Made by a program: the position numbers and the translations under genes. From NCBI GenBank assembly GCA_015058205.1, contig SVCS01000004.1, positions 1-49,085 on the forward strand: a stretch of 49,085 bases of DNA, written 5' to 3'. Positions 1 through 8,844 of this stretch are shown here, in pieces; positions within the stretch are counted from its first letter, which is position 1; every line of letters begins with the position of its first letter. Origin of the DNA: Clostridiales bacterium. Lineage in GTDB: Bacteria; Bacillota; Clostridia; Peptostreptococcales; Anaerovoracaceae. The notes below the pieces were generated by a model. The model saw nothing but the letters and a program-made list of their open reading frames with translations. It searched no databases and was not told the DNA's origin.

Positions 1-1457
1 TGGCCGCTGTTCGGGAACATATCGACGGGCGTCGCTTCGATCAGCTCATACCCCGCTTCATGCAAAAGCTTCACATCCCGCGCCAATGTCGCCGGGTCGC
101 AGGAAACATAAATAACGAACGGGATCGATGTCTCTGCGATAGCGCTCAGCAGCTCCGGTCTGCATCCGGCGCGCGGCGGATCCAGTATGGCGATATCCGC
201 CTCCGCCTCTTCTCTGCCTTCGGCAGCCCACTGAGGAATCAGTTCTTCTGCCTTGCCGCAGGTGAATGTCGCATTCACGATGCCGTTGATTGTTGCGTTC
301 CTATTGGCGTCGATCACAGCGTCTTTCACGATTTCGATTCCATGCACATGATCCACCAGATCGGCCACACAAAGACCGATTGTCCCGGTGCCGCAGTACA
401 GATCCAGCACTTTCACCCCGGAGGCTTTTCCCCTTTGCGATATGCTTTCGCAGGCAGATGCGCAGTACGTACGCACCACGCCGTAGAGTTTCTCCATCTG
501 CTCGTGGTTGACCTGATAAAAAGAGTTGGCGGATATTTCAAAGGTCAGCTCACGAAGGGACGTCTCATCATCGATCATGGCTGCATCGGTTTCCGCGCCG
601 ATTGTAACCACATCAGTGATGGTGTTTTTGCCCGCGATGGTTTCTGTTTTTTTGCTGTTTCTGACCACGACGCTTTCCAGAGAACCTCCGGCATCATATA
701 CGGCGTCATCCAGGTACTCCACGAGCTTCGCCGCATTGGGGATGCCTTTGCCGTTGATGTCGTAGATGACCATAACCTCACCTGTCCCGAAAGCGGTGCG
801 CACTGTCATCTGCTTCATGAGGCCTTTGTCCCAGCGGTCATCGTAGGAGCAGATGTGGTCCTCCTCCATGAACCGGCGCGTTGCCTCTGCCGCCGCCATG
901 GCCGGAGCGACCTGCAGCCGGCAGTCCGGGCAATCGGTCACCTCATGGGATTTGGGCGGTAAAAATCCGATGCGGGGCTCGTGAACAGGCACCTGCACGC
1001 CGCCTTTCTTCGTCATCAGCCCGCCGGTGGAAATCTTCATGACCGCCTTGTTGCGGTAACGTTCATCACACGCATAACTGCCATTTTCATCAGCATCCAT
1101 GCCGATAATCGGGTGCATCGCAGGCTCGATCCCCGCGATGCGTGTCAGCCGGTTTCTCACTTGGCTCTCTTTGATCGCAAGCTGCTTACTGTATTCCAGT
1201 CTGCCGTAGGGGCAGCCACCGCATTGATCCTGATGGGGGCACCATTCTTCATGACGACGGAATTCTGATGGATGTAAAAGCTCTACAGTTCTGCCGATAG
1301 CGTAATTCTTTTTTACCTTGTTCAGCACAGCACTGACTCGGTCGCCCGGGAGAGCATCCTGTACGAAGACGACCATGCCGTCTTCTGTCCTGCCGATGCC
1401 CTGGCCCTCTGTGCTGATATCTTCAATTGTCAGTTCCAGTTTCTGTCCTTTTTCCAT
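1..1457 (-). CDS. rlmD: 23S rRNA (uracil-5-)-methyltransferase RlmD/RumA-type (3' end truncated by window edge)
   Basis: Reverse-strand translation from ATG at 1457 reads MEKGQKLELTIEDISTEGQGIGR (TRAM-like), then CPHQDQCGGCPYGRLEY (Fe-S cysteines), VLDLYCGTGTIGLC (SAM site), ILDPPRAGC and VSCDPATLARD. It is missing from the ORF track because it runs off the window. Confidence 0.93.
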   Translation of the reverse strand, partial: MEKGQKLELTIEDISTEGQGIGRTEDGMVVFVQDALPGDRVSAVLNKVKKNYAIGRTVELLHPSEFRRHEEWCPHQDQCGGCPYGRLEYSKQLAIKESQVRNRLTRIAGIEPAMHPIIGMDADENGSYACDERYRNKAVMKISTGGLMTKKGGVQVPVHEPRIGFLPPKSHEVTDCPDCRLQVAPAMAAAEATRRFMEEDHICSYDDRWDKGLMKQMTVRTAFGTGEVMVIYDINGKGIPNAAKLVEYLDDAVYDAGGSLESVVVRNSKKTETIAGKNTITDVVTIGAETDAAMIDDETSLRELTFEISANSFYQVNHEQMEKLYGVVRTYCASACESISQRGKASGVKVLDLYCGTGTIGLCVADLVDHVHGIEIVKDAVIDANRNATINGIVNATFTCGKAEELIPQWAAEGREEAEADIAILDPPRAGCRPELLSAIAETSIPFVIYVSCDPATLARDVKLLHEAGYELIEATPVDMFPNSG

Positions 1458-1481
1458 TGTTCTCACCTGTCCTGCCTTTGC

Positions 1482-2441
1482 TCAGAGTCCCTTCGCGATT
1501 TCGCTGATGCGTCGCAGCCGGTTATTCACTCCGGATTTGCTCAGGGGCGGCGAAACAAGCTGTCCCAGTTCCTCAATGCTGAGATCCGGATTCTCCAGTC
1601 GCAGGACGGCGATTTCACTGAGCTTCGGTGAAAGGCTCTTCAGCCCACGTTTCTCCGCAATACGTTTGATATCTGCGATTTGACGCTCCGCAGCGTGTAT
1701 GGATTTATCCATGTTGACCAGATCCAGCTGCTCGATCTTCCGTGCAGCCGAAATCGTATCTTTTCTGATGATCTTATCCTGATAGTCGAAATAGGTTTTG
1801 CTGGCGCCCATAATGGCCAGCGTATCCGCGATTTGATCGCGGGCTTTCAAATACACACCGTACCCGGTTTTCCGTTCAACGATCCGGGCGTTGATATCGA
1901 CAAAAGTATTCATCAGTCTTCTGAGGTCTTTCGCACAGATTTCCGATGAAGTGCTGATTTCGAAGTGGTGACTGCTGTCAGGATTATTTACAGTGCCCGC
2001 TCCGAGGAACGCACCGCGCAGATAGGACTTACGGCAGCACTTTGTGCGGATGAGTCCATCATAGATGCCGTCACTCAAGGTGTTCAATCCCTCACGGACA
2101 ATCAGAATACCCATTTCACGCAAGATCATTTCAGAATTGTTTTCCGGGCCTATGCGGATGATGTACTCTTTTGCCTTTGCACCTTTCAGGCCGCGTACAT
2201 TGCTGCCGCCGGCGCCTACTTCAATGTCTGTATCCACATCAAAATAATTTCGGATGAGTTTTTTGTAGTGGCGGACAACAGCCAGATTCGGTGTCGTCAT
2301 GACCATGCGAAACTTTCCGCCGCCAGCGAATCCAACGCTTCCAGCGAAGCGCATAAAGCCTGCGATCTCCGCTAACATGCAGCATTTCTTCTCAGGTTCT
2401 ATTCTGGCCAGTTCATTTTTTGTTTCTGAAGCATATGACAT
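1482..2441 (-). CDS. whiA: DNA-binding protein WhiA
   Basis: MSYASETKNELARIEPEKKCCMLAEIAGFMRFAGS... LAGLIDADG-like N-terminus and C-terminal HTH (LSIEELGQLVSPPLSKSGVNNRLRRI). The start is revised from the ORF start (2552) to the ATG at 2441, which has AGGAG upstream. Confidence 0.93.
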   Translation of the reverse strand: MSYASETKNELARIEPEKKCCMLAEIAGFMRFAGSVGFAGGGKFRMVMTTPNLAVVRHYKKLIRNYFDVDTDIEVGAGGSNVRGLKGAKAKEYIIRIGPENNSEMILREMGILIVREGLNTLSDGIYDGLIRTKCCRKSYLRGAFLGAGTVNNPDSSHHFEISTSSEICAKDLRRLMNTFVDINARIVERKTGYGVYLKARDQIADTLAIMGASKTYFDYQDKIIRKDTISAARKIEQLDLVNMDKSIHAAERQIADIKRIAEKRGLKSLSPKLSEIAVLRLENPDLSIEELGQLVSPPLSKSGVNNRLRRISEIAKGL

Positions 2442-2574
2442 ATATATTCTCCTAAGGCACGAAGGTATGCTTTTCCTACAAGACTGCACACTCCCTTCGT
2501 GTGCCCTTAATAAGGTTAAAATGATGCCGGGAAGGAATTCTCCCCGGCACATCGTTATCTTTTGTTCTTTTCGC

Positions 2575-3408
2575 TTATTTCTTTCTTGGTGGAATGCTCA
2601 GGATTTCTCTTGCTTCGTCCGGAGTTGCAACTTCACGTCCGAAGAGCTTCGCCATCTCAACGACTTTAGCAACCATTTCGCCATTGCTCTTTGCGAGAAC
2701 GCCCTTTTCCATGTAGAGGTTGTCCTCAAATCCGATTCTGCAGTGTCCGCCCATAATAATGGAAGCTGCAGCGATCTTGAACGCATCTCTTCCGATGGCG
2801 CATCCTGTCCAAGTGCATCCTGGAGGAACGGAATCAACGCAGAATGACAGGTCTCTGATCGTAGCAGACATCTGAACGCCGAGAACGAAATCGAAGTGCA
2901 TCGGCATATCGAGATATCCCTTTCTGCCTGCTGTCTTCAGAACAATGTCCAGCATACCCTTGTCGAAGCATTCCAGCTCCGGCTTCATGCCCTTTTCCTG
3001 CATTGTCTTCGCAAAGTTGATGATTGTGTTGTCAGTATTTACGAAAATCTCGTCGCCGCCGAAGTTGCAGGTTCCGCAGTCAAGAGTTACGAACTCCGGT
3101 GTCGGAGTAACGTTTGTGGAATCCAGTCTCTCTTCGTCTGTCATTCCAACAGCACCGCCAGTGGAAGGCTGGATGATGACATCAGGGCATTCCTTGTAAA
3201 TGGCATCCATGCATTCCTGGAATCTCTCGTGTGACTGTGTTGGCGTACCATCATCTTCTCTTACGTGAAGATGAATCACTGACGCGCCAGCATCATAAGC
3301 TGACTTAGCTTCTCTCACGATTTCCTCTACAGTGTAAGGTACTGCAGGATTGTGTTCTTTCGTTACTTCCGCGCCGCAAATGCAAGCTGCGATGATCAGT
3401 TTTTCCAT
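2575..3408 (-). CDS. kce: BKACE-family beta-keto acid cleavage enzyme (3-keto-5-aminohexanoate cleavage enzyme-like)
   Basis: MEKLIIAACICGAEVTKEHNPAVPYTVEEIVREAKSAYDAGASVIHLHVRE...QPSTGG...DCGTCNFGG...GVQMSATIRDL. Characteristic BKACE motifs. The exact substrate is not determinable. Confidence 0.85.
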   Translation of the reverse strand: MEKLIIAACICGAEVTKEHNPAVPYTVEEIVREAKSAYDAGASVIHLHVREDDGTPTQSHERFQECMDAIYKECPDVIIQPSTGGAVGMTDEERLDSTNVTPTPEFVTLDCGTCNFGGDEIFVNTDNTIINFAKTMQEKGMKPELECFDKGMLDIVLKTAGRKGYLDMPMHFDFVLGVQMSATIRDLSFCVDSVPPGCTWTGCAIGRDAFKIAAASIIMGGHCRIGFEDNLYMEKGVLAKSNGEMVAKVVEMAKLFGREVATPDEAREILSIPPRKK

Positions 3409-3476
3409 AGTAGTAAATCCTCCTCTAAAATCATATATGATTCTTCAATCATTTTTATACCTTGCATATTCTAACA

Positions 3477-4322
3477 CTATAAGTCTCTGTGTTCAAGGGT
3501 CGTTCTTATGCCTTTCGCAGTAAGCTTTTCATTCAGATCATTGGCCAGGGTCACAGATCTGTGATGGCCGCCTGTGCAGCCAAAACAAACGCTGAGAGAA
3601 AATTTTCCTTCCTTCTTGTAGAACGGAATCAGAACCTCTATCATCCCTCTTACTTCGTCTGCAAAGAGTTTGGCAATATCATGGCTCATAACGTAATCCC
3701 TGACTGCTTTATCATTTCCTGTCAGATGCTTGAGCTCTTCAACGTAAAACGGATTCGGCAGGAATCTGGCGTCGAACACCATATCCGCAGAGATCGGCAT
3801 TCCATTTTTATATCCAAAGGACATGATATTAACCGTAAATGTCCTGTTGTCTTTTCCTTCGCTGACGATATTTCTAATCTCTGCTGCCAGCTGGGCATTG
3901 TTGAAATAGGACGTGTCTATGATGGCGTCCGCTTCCTTGCGGATGGCTTCCAGTCTCTCCTTCTCGCGCTTGATGCCTTTTGCAACAGCTTCTCCATGAG
4001 CGAGCGGATGCTCTCTGCGTGTTTCATTGTATCTTCTCGCCAGAACTTTATCGGATGCTTCCAGGAAGAGGATTTTGAAGTCCACATCCTCTTTCTTCAT
4101 CACTTCCAAAGAATCCTTCAAATCATCAAAAAGACTGCCGCCTCTGACGTCTATTCCAAAGGCTGCCTTCTCCATTTCCTTGTTCTTGGCTGCCATGTCC
4201 AGGAAGTTCTTGATCAGCAGCGGGGGCATATTATCGATGCAGTAGTACCCCATGTCTTCCAGCACATCCATCGCCTGTGTTTTTCCGGAACCCGAAAGTC
4301 CTGTCACAATGATGATTTTCAT
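3477..4322 (-). CDS. rapZ: RNase adapter / nucleotide-binding protein RapZ (YvcJ)
   Basis: MKIIIVTGLSGSGKTQAMDVLEDMGYYCIDNMPP (Walker A) and C-terminal FGCTGGHHRSV. Confidence 0.96.
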   Translation of the reverse strand: MKIIIVTGLSGSGKTQAMDVLEDMGYYCIDNMPPLLIKNFLDMAAKNKEMEKAAFGIDVRGGSLFDDLKDSLEVMKKEDVDFKILFLEASDKVLARRYNETRREHPLAHGEAVAKGIKREKERLEAIRKEADAIIDTSYFNNAQLAAEIRNIVSEGKDNRTFTVNIMSFGYKNGMPISADMVFDARFLPNPFYVEELKHLTGNDKAVRDYVMSHDIAKLFADEVRGMIEVLIPFYKKEGKFSLSVCFGCTGGHHRSVTLANDLNEKLTAKGIRTTLEHRDL

Positions 4323-6019
4323 TAATAATCTCTCCTGATGTTCACAATACGTGATATATCAAGCCCTGCATCCAGCGCTCTCTGCAGAGACGCTTTATAA
4401 CTTCCAACTGCATCAGGGCTGTGGGCGTCGCTGCTGATGATGAAGTTCAACCCTTCCACCTGCATCGCTTCTTTGATTTCATCGACAGTCAAGTGATTGT
4501 GTCTTCCATTGATTTCAATCAGTGTGTTTGTTTCCGCACAGACTTTCGCAATTTCAAGGATATCGAACGGTCCCTTGTCGCCCGGATGTGTAAGGATTGC
4601 AATATCATTCAGACGCAGCGCGTCAGTAATCATCTTCGTATTGGATTTCCGGAGGTTCTCCTCCCCTGCCTTGATGCCGTGGGACCAGAGCCAGTTTTTG
4701 ATGGAACTGCAGTGGGTGCATCCGAAGTGGAACCCTGCGATGATGAAGTCGAAGTCTTTGAATTCCTCCGGCTTGACATCAAGGCCATTGGCGTGATCCG
4801 TTCCCGGCTCTGCGTGAAGGATGTTGGCTTCCACACTTGCGCGCACGCTGATTTGAGGATACTTCTCTGCCATCTGTTCAACATCCTTCTTGAAGTTCGG
4901 AATCTCATTTCTCTTGATGCCGTAAAACAGATGCCCCGGACCGTGGTCTGAGATGGCAATAAACTCAAGACCCTTTTCAACCGCGACTTTCACATTATCT
5001 TCCACGGAACCTGTTCCGTGGGAGTATGTCGTATGTGTATGCAGATCATAGGTCATGACATAATCGTCAACCGTGCCCACCGGCTCACCGGATACGGCAT
5101 CCGCCGCTCCATCCGGTTCCTCGCCGATAATCCGTACTTCCGGTTCAAGCATAACGCCGAATTTGTCGAATACACGCGCCTGCACCAGTTCTTTGAGTTG
5201 CGTGATGTCTGTCGCTGTCGCACCGCCTTTGTTGATGATAAAACCACTGTGAAGAGGCGAAACTTCCGCTCCGCCGACAGATAGTCCTTTGCATCCGGCA
5301 TCCTGAACGAGCTTTCCTGCGAAGTATCCTTCCGGTCTCTTGAAGAAACTACCTGCACTCGGATACTGAACGGGCTGTTTGGCGTTACGCTGCTTCGTCA
5401 GCTCAGACATGCGTTCTCTGATTTCTGCTTCGTCTCCCTCTTCCAGTTTGAGGATGACTTCTGTCACTACATCTCCAGTCTCATGGAGCACGGTATGTCT
5501 GTATCCCATCTGAAGATCTTCCGCCGTCATCACTGACTGACCGCTTCCATCTGCTGCGATAACGTGGGCTTCTTCAAGGATATCCTTTGTCTCACCTCCG
5601 TATGCTCCGGCGTTCATGAATACAGCTCCGCCGATGCTCCCCGGAATTCCTGAGGCAAACTCAAATCCGGACAGGCCTTCTGAAGCAGCTTTTTTCGCAA
5701 CTGCTGACATGAGTGCGCCTGCCCCGCAGATGAGCTTGTTTCCTTCTCTGCGTATGTAATTGAAGTGTTCCCCGATTTTAACGATTACCCCTCTGTAGCC
5801 GCCGTCTCGCACCAGCACATTGGACCCGTTGCCGAGAACCATATGCGGTACATCCGAAAGCACCGCCAGCACCTGCTGAAGCTGTTCTGCATCTGACGGA
5901 CAAACCAGAACATCCGCGCATCCGCCGGCCTTGAACGATGTATGCTGAGCCATATCAGCGTTCTCAATGATCTGATCAGGCTCCAGTATTTCTCTGAGTT
6001 TTTCTATGATTGTTTCCAT
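4322..6019 (-). CDS. murB: MurB (UDP-N-acetylenolpyruvoylglucosamine reductase) fused to a C-terminal PHP-domain phosphoesterase
   Basis: N-terminal ~300 aa: VLGNGSNVLVRDGGYRG, GIPGSIGGAVFMNAGAYGGE, YPSAGSFFKRP. C-terminal ~240 aa: YDLHTHTTYSHGTGS...AISDHG...SSDAHSPD (PHP). Single uninterrupted 565-codon frame. Its stop overlaps the rapZ ATG by 1 bp (TAATG). Confidence 0.93.
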   Translation of the reverse strand: METIIEKLREILEPDQIIENADMAQHTSFKAGGCADVLVCPSDAEQLQQVLAVLSDVPHMVLGNGSNVLVRDGGYRGVIVKIGEHFNYIRREGNKLICGAGALMSAVAKKAASEGLSGFEFASGIPGSIGGAVFMNAGAYGGETKDILEEAHVIAADGSGQSVMTAEDLQMGYRHTVLHETGDVVTEVILKLEEGDEAEIRERMSELTKQRNAKQPVQYPSAGSFFKRPEGYFAGKLVQDAGCKGLSVGGAEVSPLHSGFIINKGGATATDITQLKELVQARVFDKFGVMLEPEVRIIGEEPDGAADAVSGEPVGTVDDYVMTYDLHTHTTYSHGTGSVEDNVKVAVEKGLEFIAISDHGPGHLFYGIKRNEIPNFKKDVEQMAEKYPQISVRASVEANILHAEPGTDHANGLDVKPEEFKDFDFIIAGFHFGCTHCSSIKNWLWSHGIKAGEENLRKSNTKMITDALRLNDIAILTHPGDKGPFDILEIAKVCAETNTLIEINGRHNHLTVDEIKEAMQVEGLNFIISSDAHSPDAVGSYKASLQRALDAGLDISRIVNIRRDY

Positions 6020-6057
6020 ATAGTTTCTATTGCTTTTGCCTTTATTGCCTTTGCTGT

Positions 6058-7464
6058 TTAGTCATACGTTTTCTGATCGTCGTCATGGAATTCCACGAGC
6101 GTCGCTTCCATGATCGTATGCCCATCATCCTGCGCCTGTTTTACCTCTTCCTCGGTCATCTCCTTGACCTCGTCCTCAACATAGGCATCAATTGGTTCGT
6201 TATCGATAGGTTCGTTATCCTCTAAAACAGGTTTCTTTCTCTTTTCACGCGGTTTGCGTGTGCGGTATTTGTCGACTTTGTAGTCCAGTGTATTCGTCGA
6301 GAATCCCCTCTTGGCGAGGCGTCTGTTCAGCGCCCTTCCGCAGTAAGCATAAATGACCGCGAAGACTGGAATGCTCAGCACCATGCCCGCGAAGCCAAAG
6401 AGCCCTCCGCCTACTAGTACGGCGAAGAGTACCCAGAAGCTGTCGAGTCCTGTGCTGTCGCCCAGAATCTTCGGTCCCAGAATATTTCCGTCAAACTGCT
6501 GCAGTATGATGACCAGGATGACGAAATACAAACAATGCATCGGATTGACCATGAGCAAAAGCAGTGCCGACGGGATTGCTCCGATGAACGGTCCGAAGAA
6601 CGGGATGATGTTCGTGATACCGATGATGCAGCTGATCAGCAGGCTGTACTCCCATCCGAATATGCTCATGATGATGAAGCAGAGGATGCCGATGATGATG
6701 GAATCGATGATCTTGCCGCTGATGAACCCGCCGAATGTCTTGTTCGTGTATTCTGCGCCTTCGAGGATCTCGCTGGCTGTGCGCTCCTTGAAGTGAGCGA
6801 CAATGATCTTCTTCGCCTGTGCCGCCAGGGTGTCCTTGATGTTCAGGAAGTATACGCAGACGATAATGCCGATCACGAAGTTCATGAAGAAACCGATCGC
6901 GCCGAATACAGTACCGGAAATAGCCGCTGCCATGTTACCGGAATTCGGCAGAATCGTATTGGTCGCGAAATCGATGGCGTACTCCGTGATATTGCTGCTG
7001 ATCTGATCCAGATAGTCCTTCGCAACAGGAAGATTGGCGAATTTCACATCGACCCAGTTTGTGAAGTTCTTCATAGCTCCCGGTATGATGTCGATGACCT
7101 TCATAATACTGTCGAAGAGTCCCGGGATGATCATCCAGAGCACACCGGCAATGGATATCAGCAGAATCGCCAAGGAAATGATCGTTCCGATGACCTTAGC
7201 GATGGTCAGATCGTGTTTGAATTTGTATTTCCCTTTGTTGAATACGCTGTAAGATCTCGACACGATGAAGTTGTAGATCGGGCACAGCAGATAAGCCATG
7301 ATCAGACCGTATACGAGCGGTGCGATGGCTTTGCCGATGAGACCCAGTACATGTCCCACAGACTCTGATCGGTAGATCAGGAAGAACACTATGAAACAGC
7401 ATACGATGACAAGAAATGCCGTCAATCCCCATTGATAGTGTTTTTTCTCAAGTTTTATTCTCAT
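6058..7464 (-). CDS. AI-2E family transporter (YtvI/PerM-like) with acidic C-terminal tail
   Basis: 468 aa, multiple TM segments, IIGITNIIPFFGPFIGAIPSALLLL and ILGPKILGDSTGLDSFWVLFAVLVGGGLFG motifs. Confidence 0.9.
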   Translation of the reverse strand: MRIKLEKKHYQWGLTAFLVIVCCFIVFFLIYRSESVGHVLGLIGKAIAPLVYGLIMAYLLCPIYNFIVSRSYSVFNKGKYKFKHDLTIAKVIGTIISLAILLISIAGVLWMIIPGLFDSIMKVIDIIPGAMKNFTNWVDVKFANLPVAKDYLDQISSNITEYAIDFATNTILPNSGNMAAAISGTVFGAIGFFMNFVIGIIVCVYFLNIKDTLAAQAKKIIVAHFKERTASEILEGAEYTNKTFGGFISGKIIDSIIIGILCFIIMSIFGWEYSLLISCIIGITNIIPFFGPFIGAIPSALLLLMVNPMHCLYFVILVIILQQFDGNILGPKILGDSTGLDSFWVLFAVLVGGGLFGFAGMVLSIPVFAVIYAYCGRALNRRLAKRGFSTNTLDYKVDKYRTRKPREKRKKPVLEDNEPIDNEPIDAYVEDEVKEMTEEEVKQAQDDGHTIMEATLVEFHDDDQKTYD

Positions 7465-8189
7465 ATGTAACCTCTGCAGGCATGAATCGTGCCCTTCATC
7501 TTCTCCACAATAGCATCCCTGATAAATTCGTATTCTTCATCGACTCTGACACCTTTGAGACAGGCTGTCACGAGTTCAATGTAATCTTTTCTCTCCATCG
7601 GCATATCGATCGGCATGAATCCCTGTTCCATCAGGTAGTAATTCATGGCGAACACTGCCAGTTCACCGTTGTACTCTTCGAAAGGCCAGATATCGATGAC
7701 ACAGTTGTGCACATACATGGCTCTGGCTGCGATATCGTTCTCGATACGCCCCGCATACAATCTTCGGAAGGAATTGGTCAGCCGATCATCAATATCCTCC
7801 CAATCAGGCGGAACGTGGCTGAATGCGAACACAACCGGGCTGTCCTTCCGGAAGTCAGCGTCCGGATCTTCTTCCAGTATCCGATAAGCGCTCTTGAGCA
7901 GTCCCGCGCTCATGGAGTTCCCCATATTGAGATTATTGTATGCGGCTTTGACCAGCTCGCAGTAGTTTTCGATGAAAACGAAATCCCCTACCGCTACATC
8001 GGTAGGCAGTTCTCCGTCCAGAATTCTGTCTATCTTCAGGCTCTGGTGCTTCGGTGTGCGCACAATAAGCGAAGCCTTGATCATGTCAAGCTTATTGACT
8101 TCACGCAAAGCCTGCTTCAGTGCCTTGTTGCCCGCCAGTATCTGAGCGAGTTCTTTTTTCATCTCCATTAATTGTTCCTGCATATGCAA
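7461..8189 (-). CDS. Fic-like protein with degenerate active-site motif
   Basis: MYVHNCVIDIWPFEEYNGELAVFAMNYYLMEQGFMPIDM aligns by eye with the Fic core (...IHPFxDGNGRxxRxLMNxxLxxxGYPPI...), with the motif His and Arg replaced. The gene overlaps the downstream transporter gene by 4 bp. Confidence 0.6.
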   Translation of the reverse strand: MHMQEQLMEMKKELAQILAGNKALKQALREVNKLDMIKASLIVRTPKHQSLKIDRILDGELPTDVAVGDFVFIENYCELVKAAYNNLNMGNSMSAGLLKSAYRILEEDPDADFRKDSPVVFAFSHVPPDWEDIDDRLTNSFRRLYAGRIENDIAARAMYVHNCVIDIWPFEEYNGELAVFAMNYYLMEQGFMPIDMPMERKDYIELVTACLKGVRVDEEYEFIRDAIVEKMKGTIHACRGYI

Positions 8190-8212
8190 TCTCTTCCCCT
8201 TCAGTTACCCTT

Positions 8213-8650
8213 TCAGTTCTTCAGAAAACCGATGCGTCCCTTCGCAACGGCGTATTTATACATTTCGACCTCACCGAAATCTCCCTCAATCTTACGCAGA
8301 CCAGGCATCTTGGCTTTGATCTTATCGTAGTCCATGGTCGGCAGGAAGATGATATCGTACTTGTACATCAGTGTAAGCTGGAGAAAATCCAGCACCTCAT
8401 CATCGTTGAATCCCTCCTTGAGTCCAACGTGCAGTGTGATATGCATCCCCGCGTCTTCAGCCTTATTGATTCCGTTGATCACCGGCTGCAGTTCTTTACC
8501 CTCATTGGATTTCTTGTATTTGGTGTAATTGAATGTATTGACAACAACAGTCACGTCCGTGACGCCGTTTTTCTTAAGGTCTTCGACCTGTTCCGCCAGG
8601 TCCTGACCATCTGTTACAACTGTTTTCTTTTCTGTGCTATGATCTGCCAT
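8213..8650 (-). CDS. Truncated MoaA-like protein (radical SAM C-terminal half, no cysteines)
   Basis: VVTDGQDLAEQVEDLKKNGVTDVTVVVNTFNYTKYKK...GLKEGFNDDEVLDFLQLT...GEVEMYKYAVAKGRIGFLKN resembles MoaA (TNG..L..L..AGL.RVNVSLDTL...GVNDDEI.D...YYR.PGAKGRIGFI). It lacks CX3CX2C and any other Cys. Confidence 0.6.
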   Translation of the reverse strand: MADHSTEKKTVVTDGQDLAEQVEDLKKNGVTDVTVVVNTFNYTKYKKSNEGKELQPVINGINKAEDAGMHITLHVGLKEGFNDDEVLDFLQLTLMYKYDIIFLPTMDYDKIKAKMPGLRKIEGDFGEVEMYKYAVAKGRIGFLKN

Positions 8651-8844
8651 ATTGTCCGTTTTTTGTCCTTTACTATAATAGTTACCTCAAAAAGCCCATA
8701 CCTGTTTATATTGTACTTGAATTCTATAGCAGTGTCAAAGACTGAAACCCATTCTTCCAAGCCACCCAAGCCGTTTTTTCTCTTGAATGTAATGCCATAT
8801 TCTGTTACTATTAACTAGGCAAAAACAGAGAGAGGTTTAGTTAT

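Noticed and set aside
60-962. 300-aa plus-strand ORF
   Set aside because: Antisense shadow of rlmD, which has clear domain motifs on the minus strand. The plus-strand translation shows no recognisable family.
3489-4325. 278-aa plus-strand ORF opposite rapZ
   Set aside because: Nearly exact antisense of rapZ, a GC3-driven shadow ORF with low-complexity His/Cys-rich translation.
6535-7368. 277-aa plus-strand ORF rich in Asp/His
   Set aside because: Antisense of the AI-2E-family transporter. Composition mirrors the reverse complement of hydrophobic codons.
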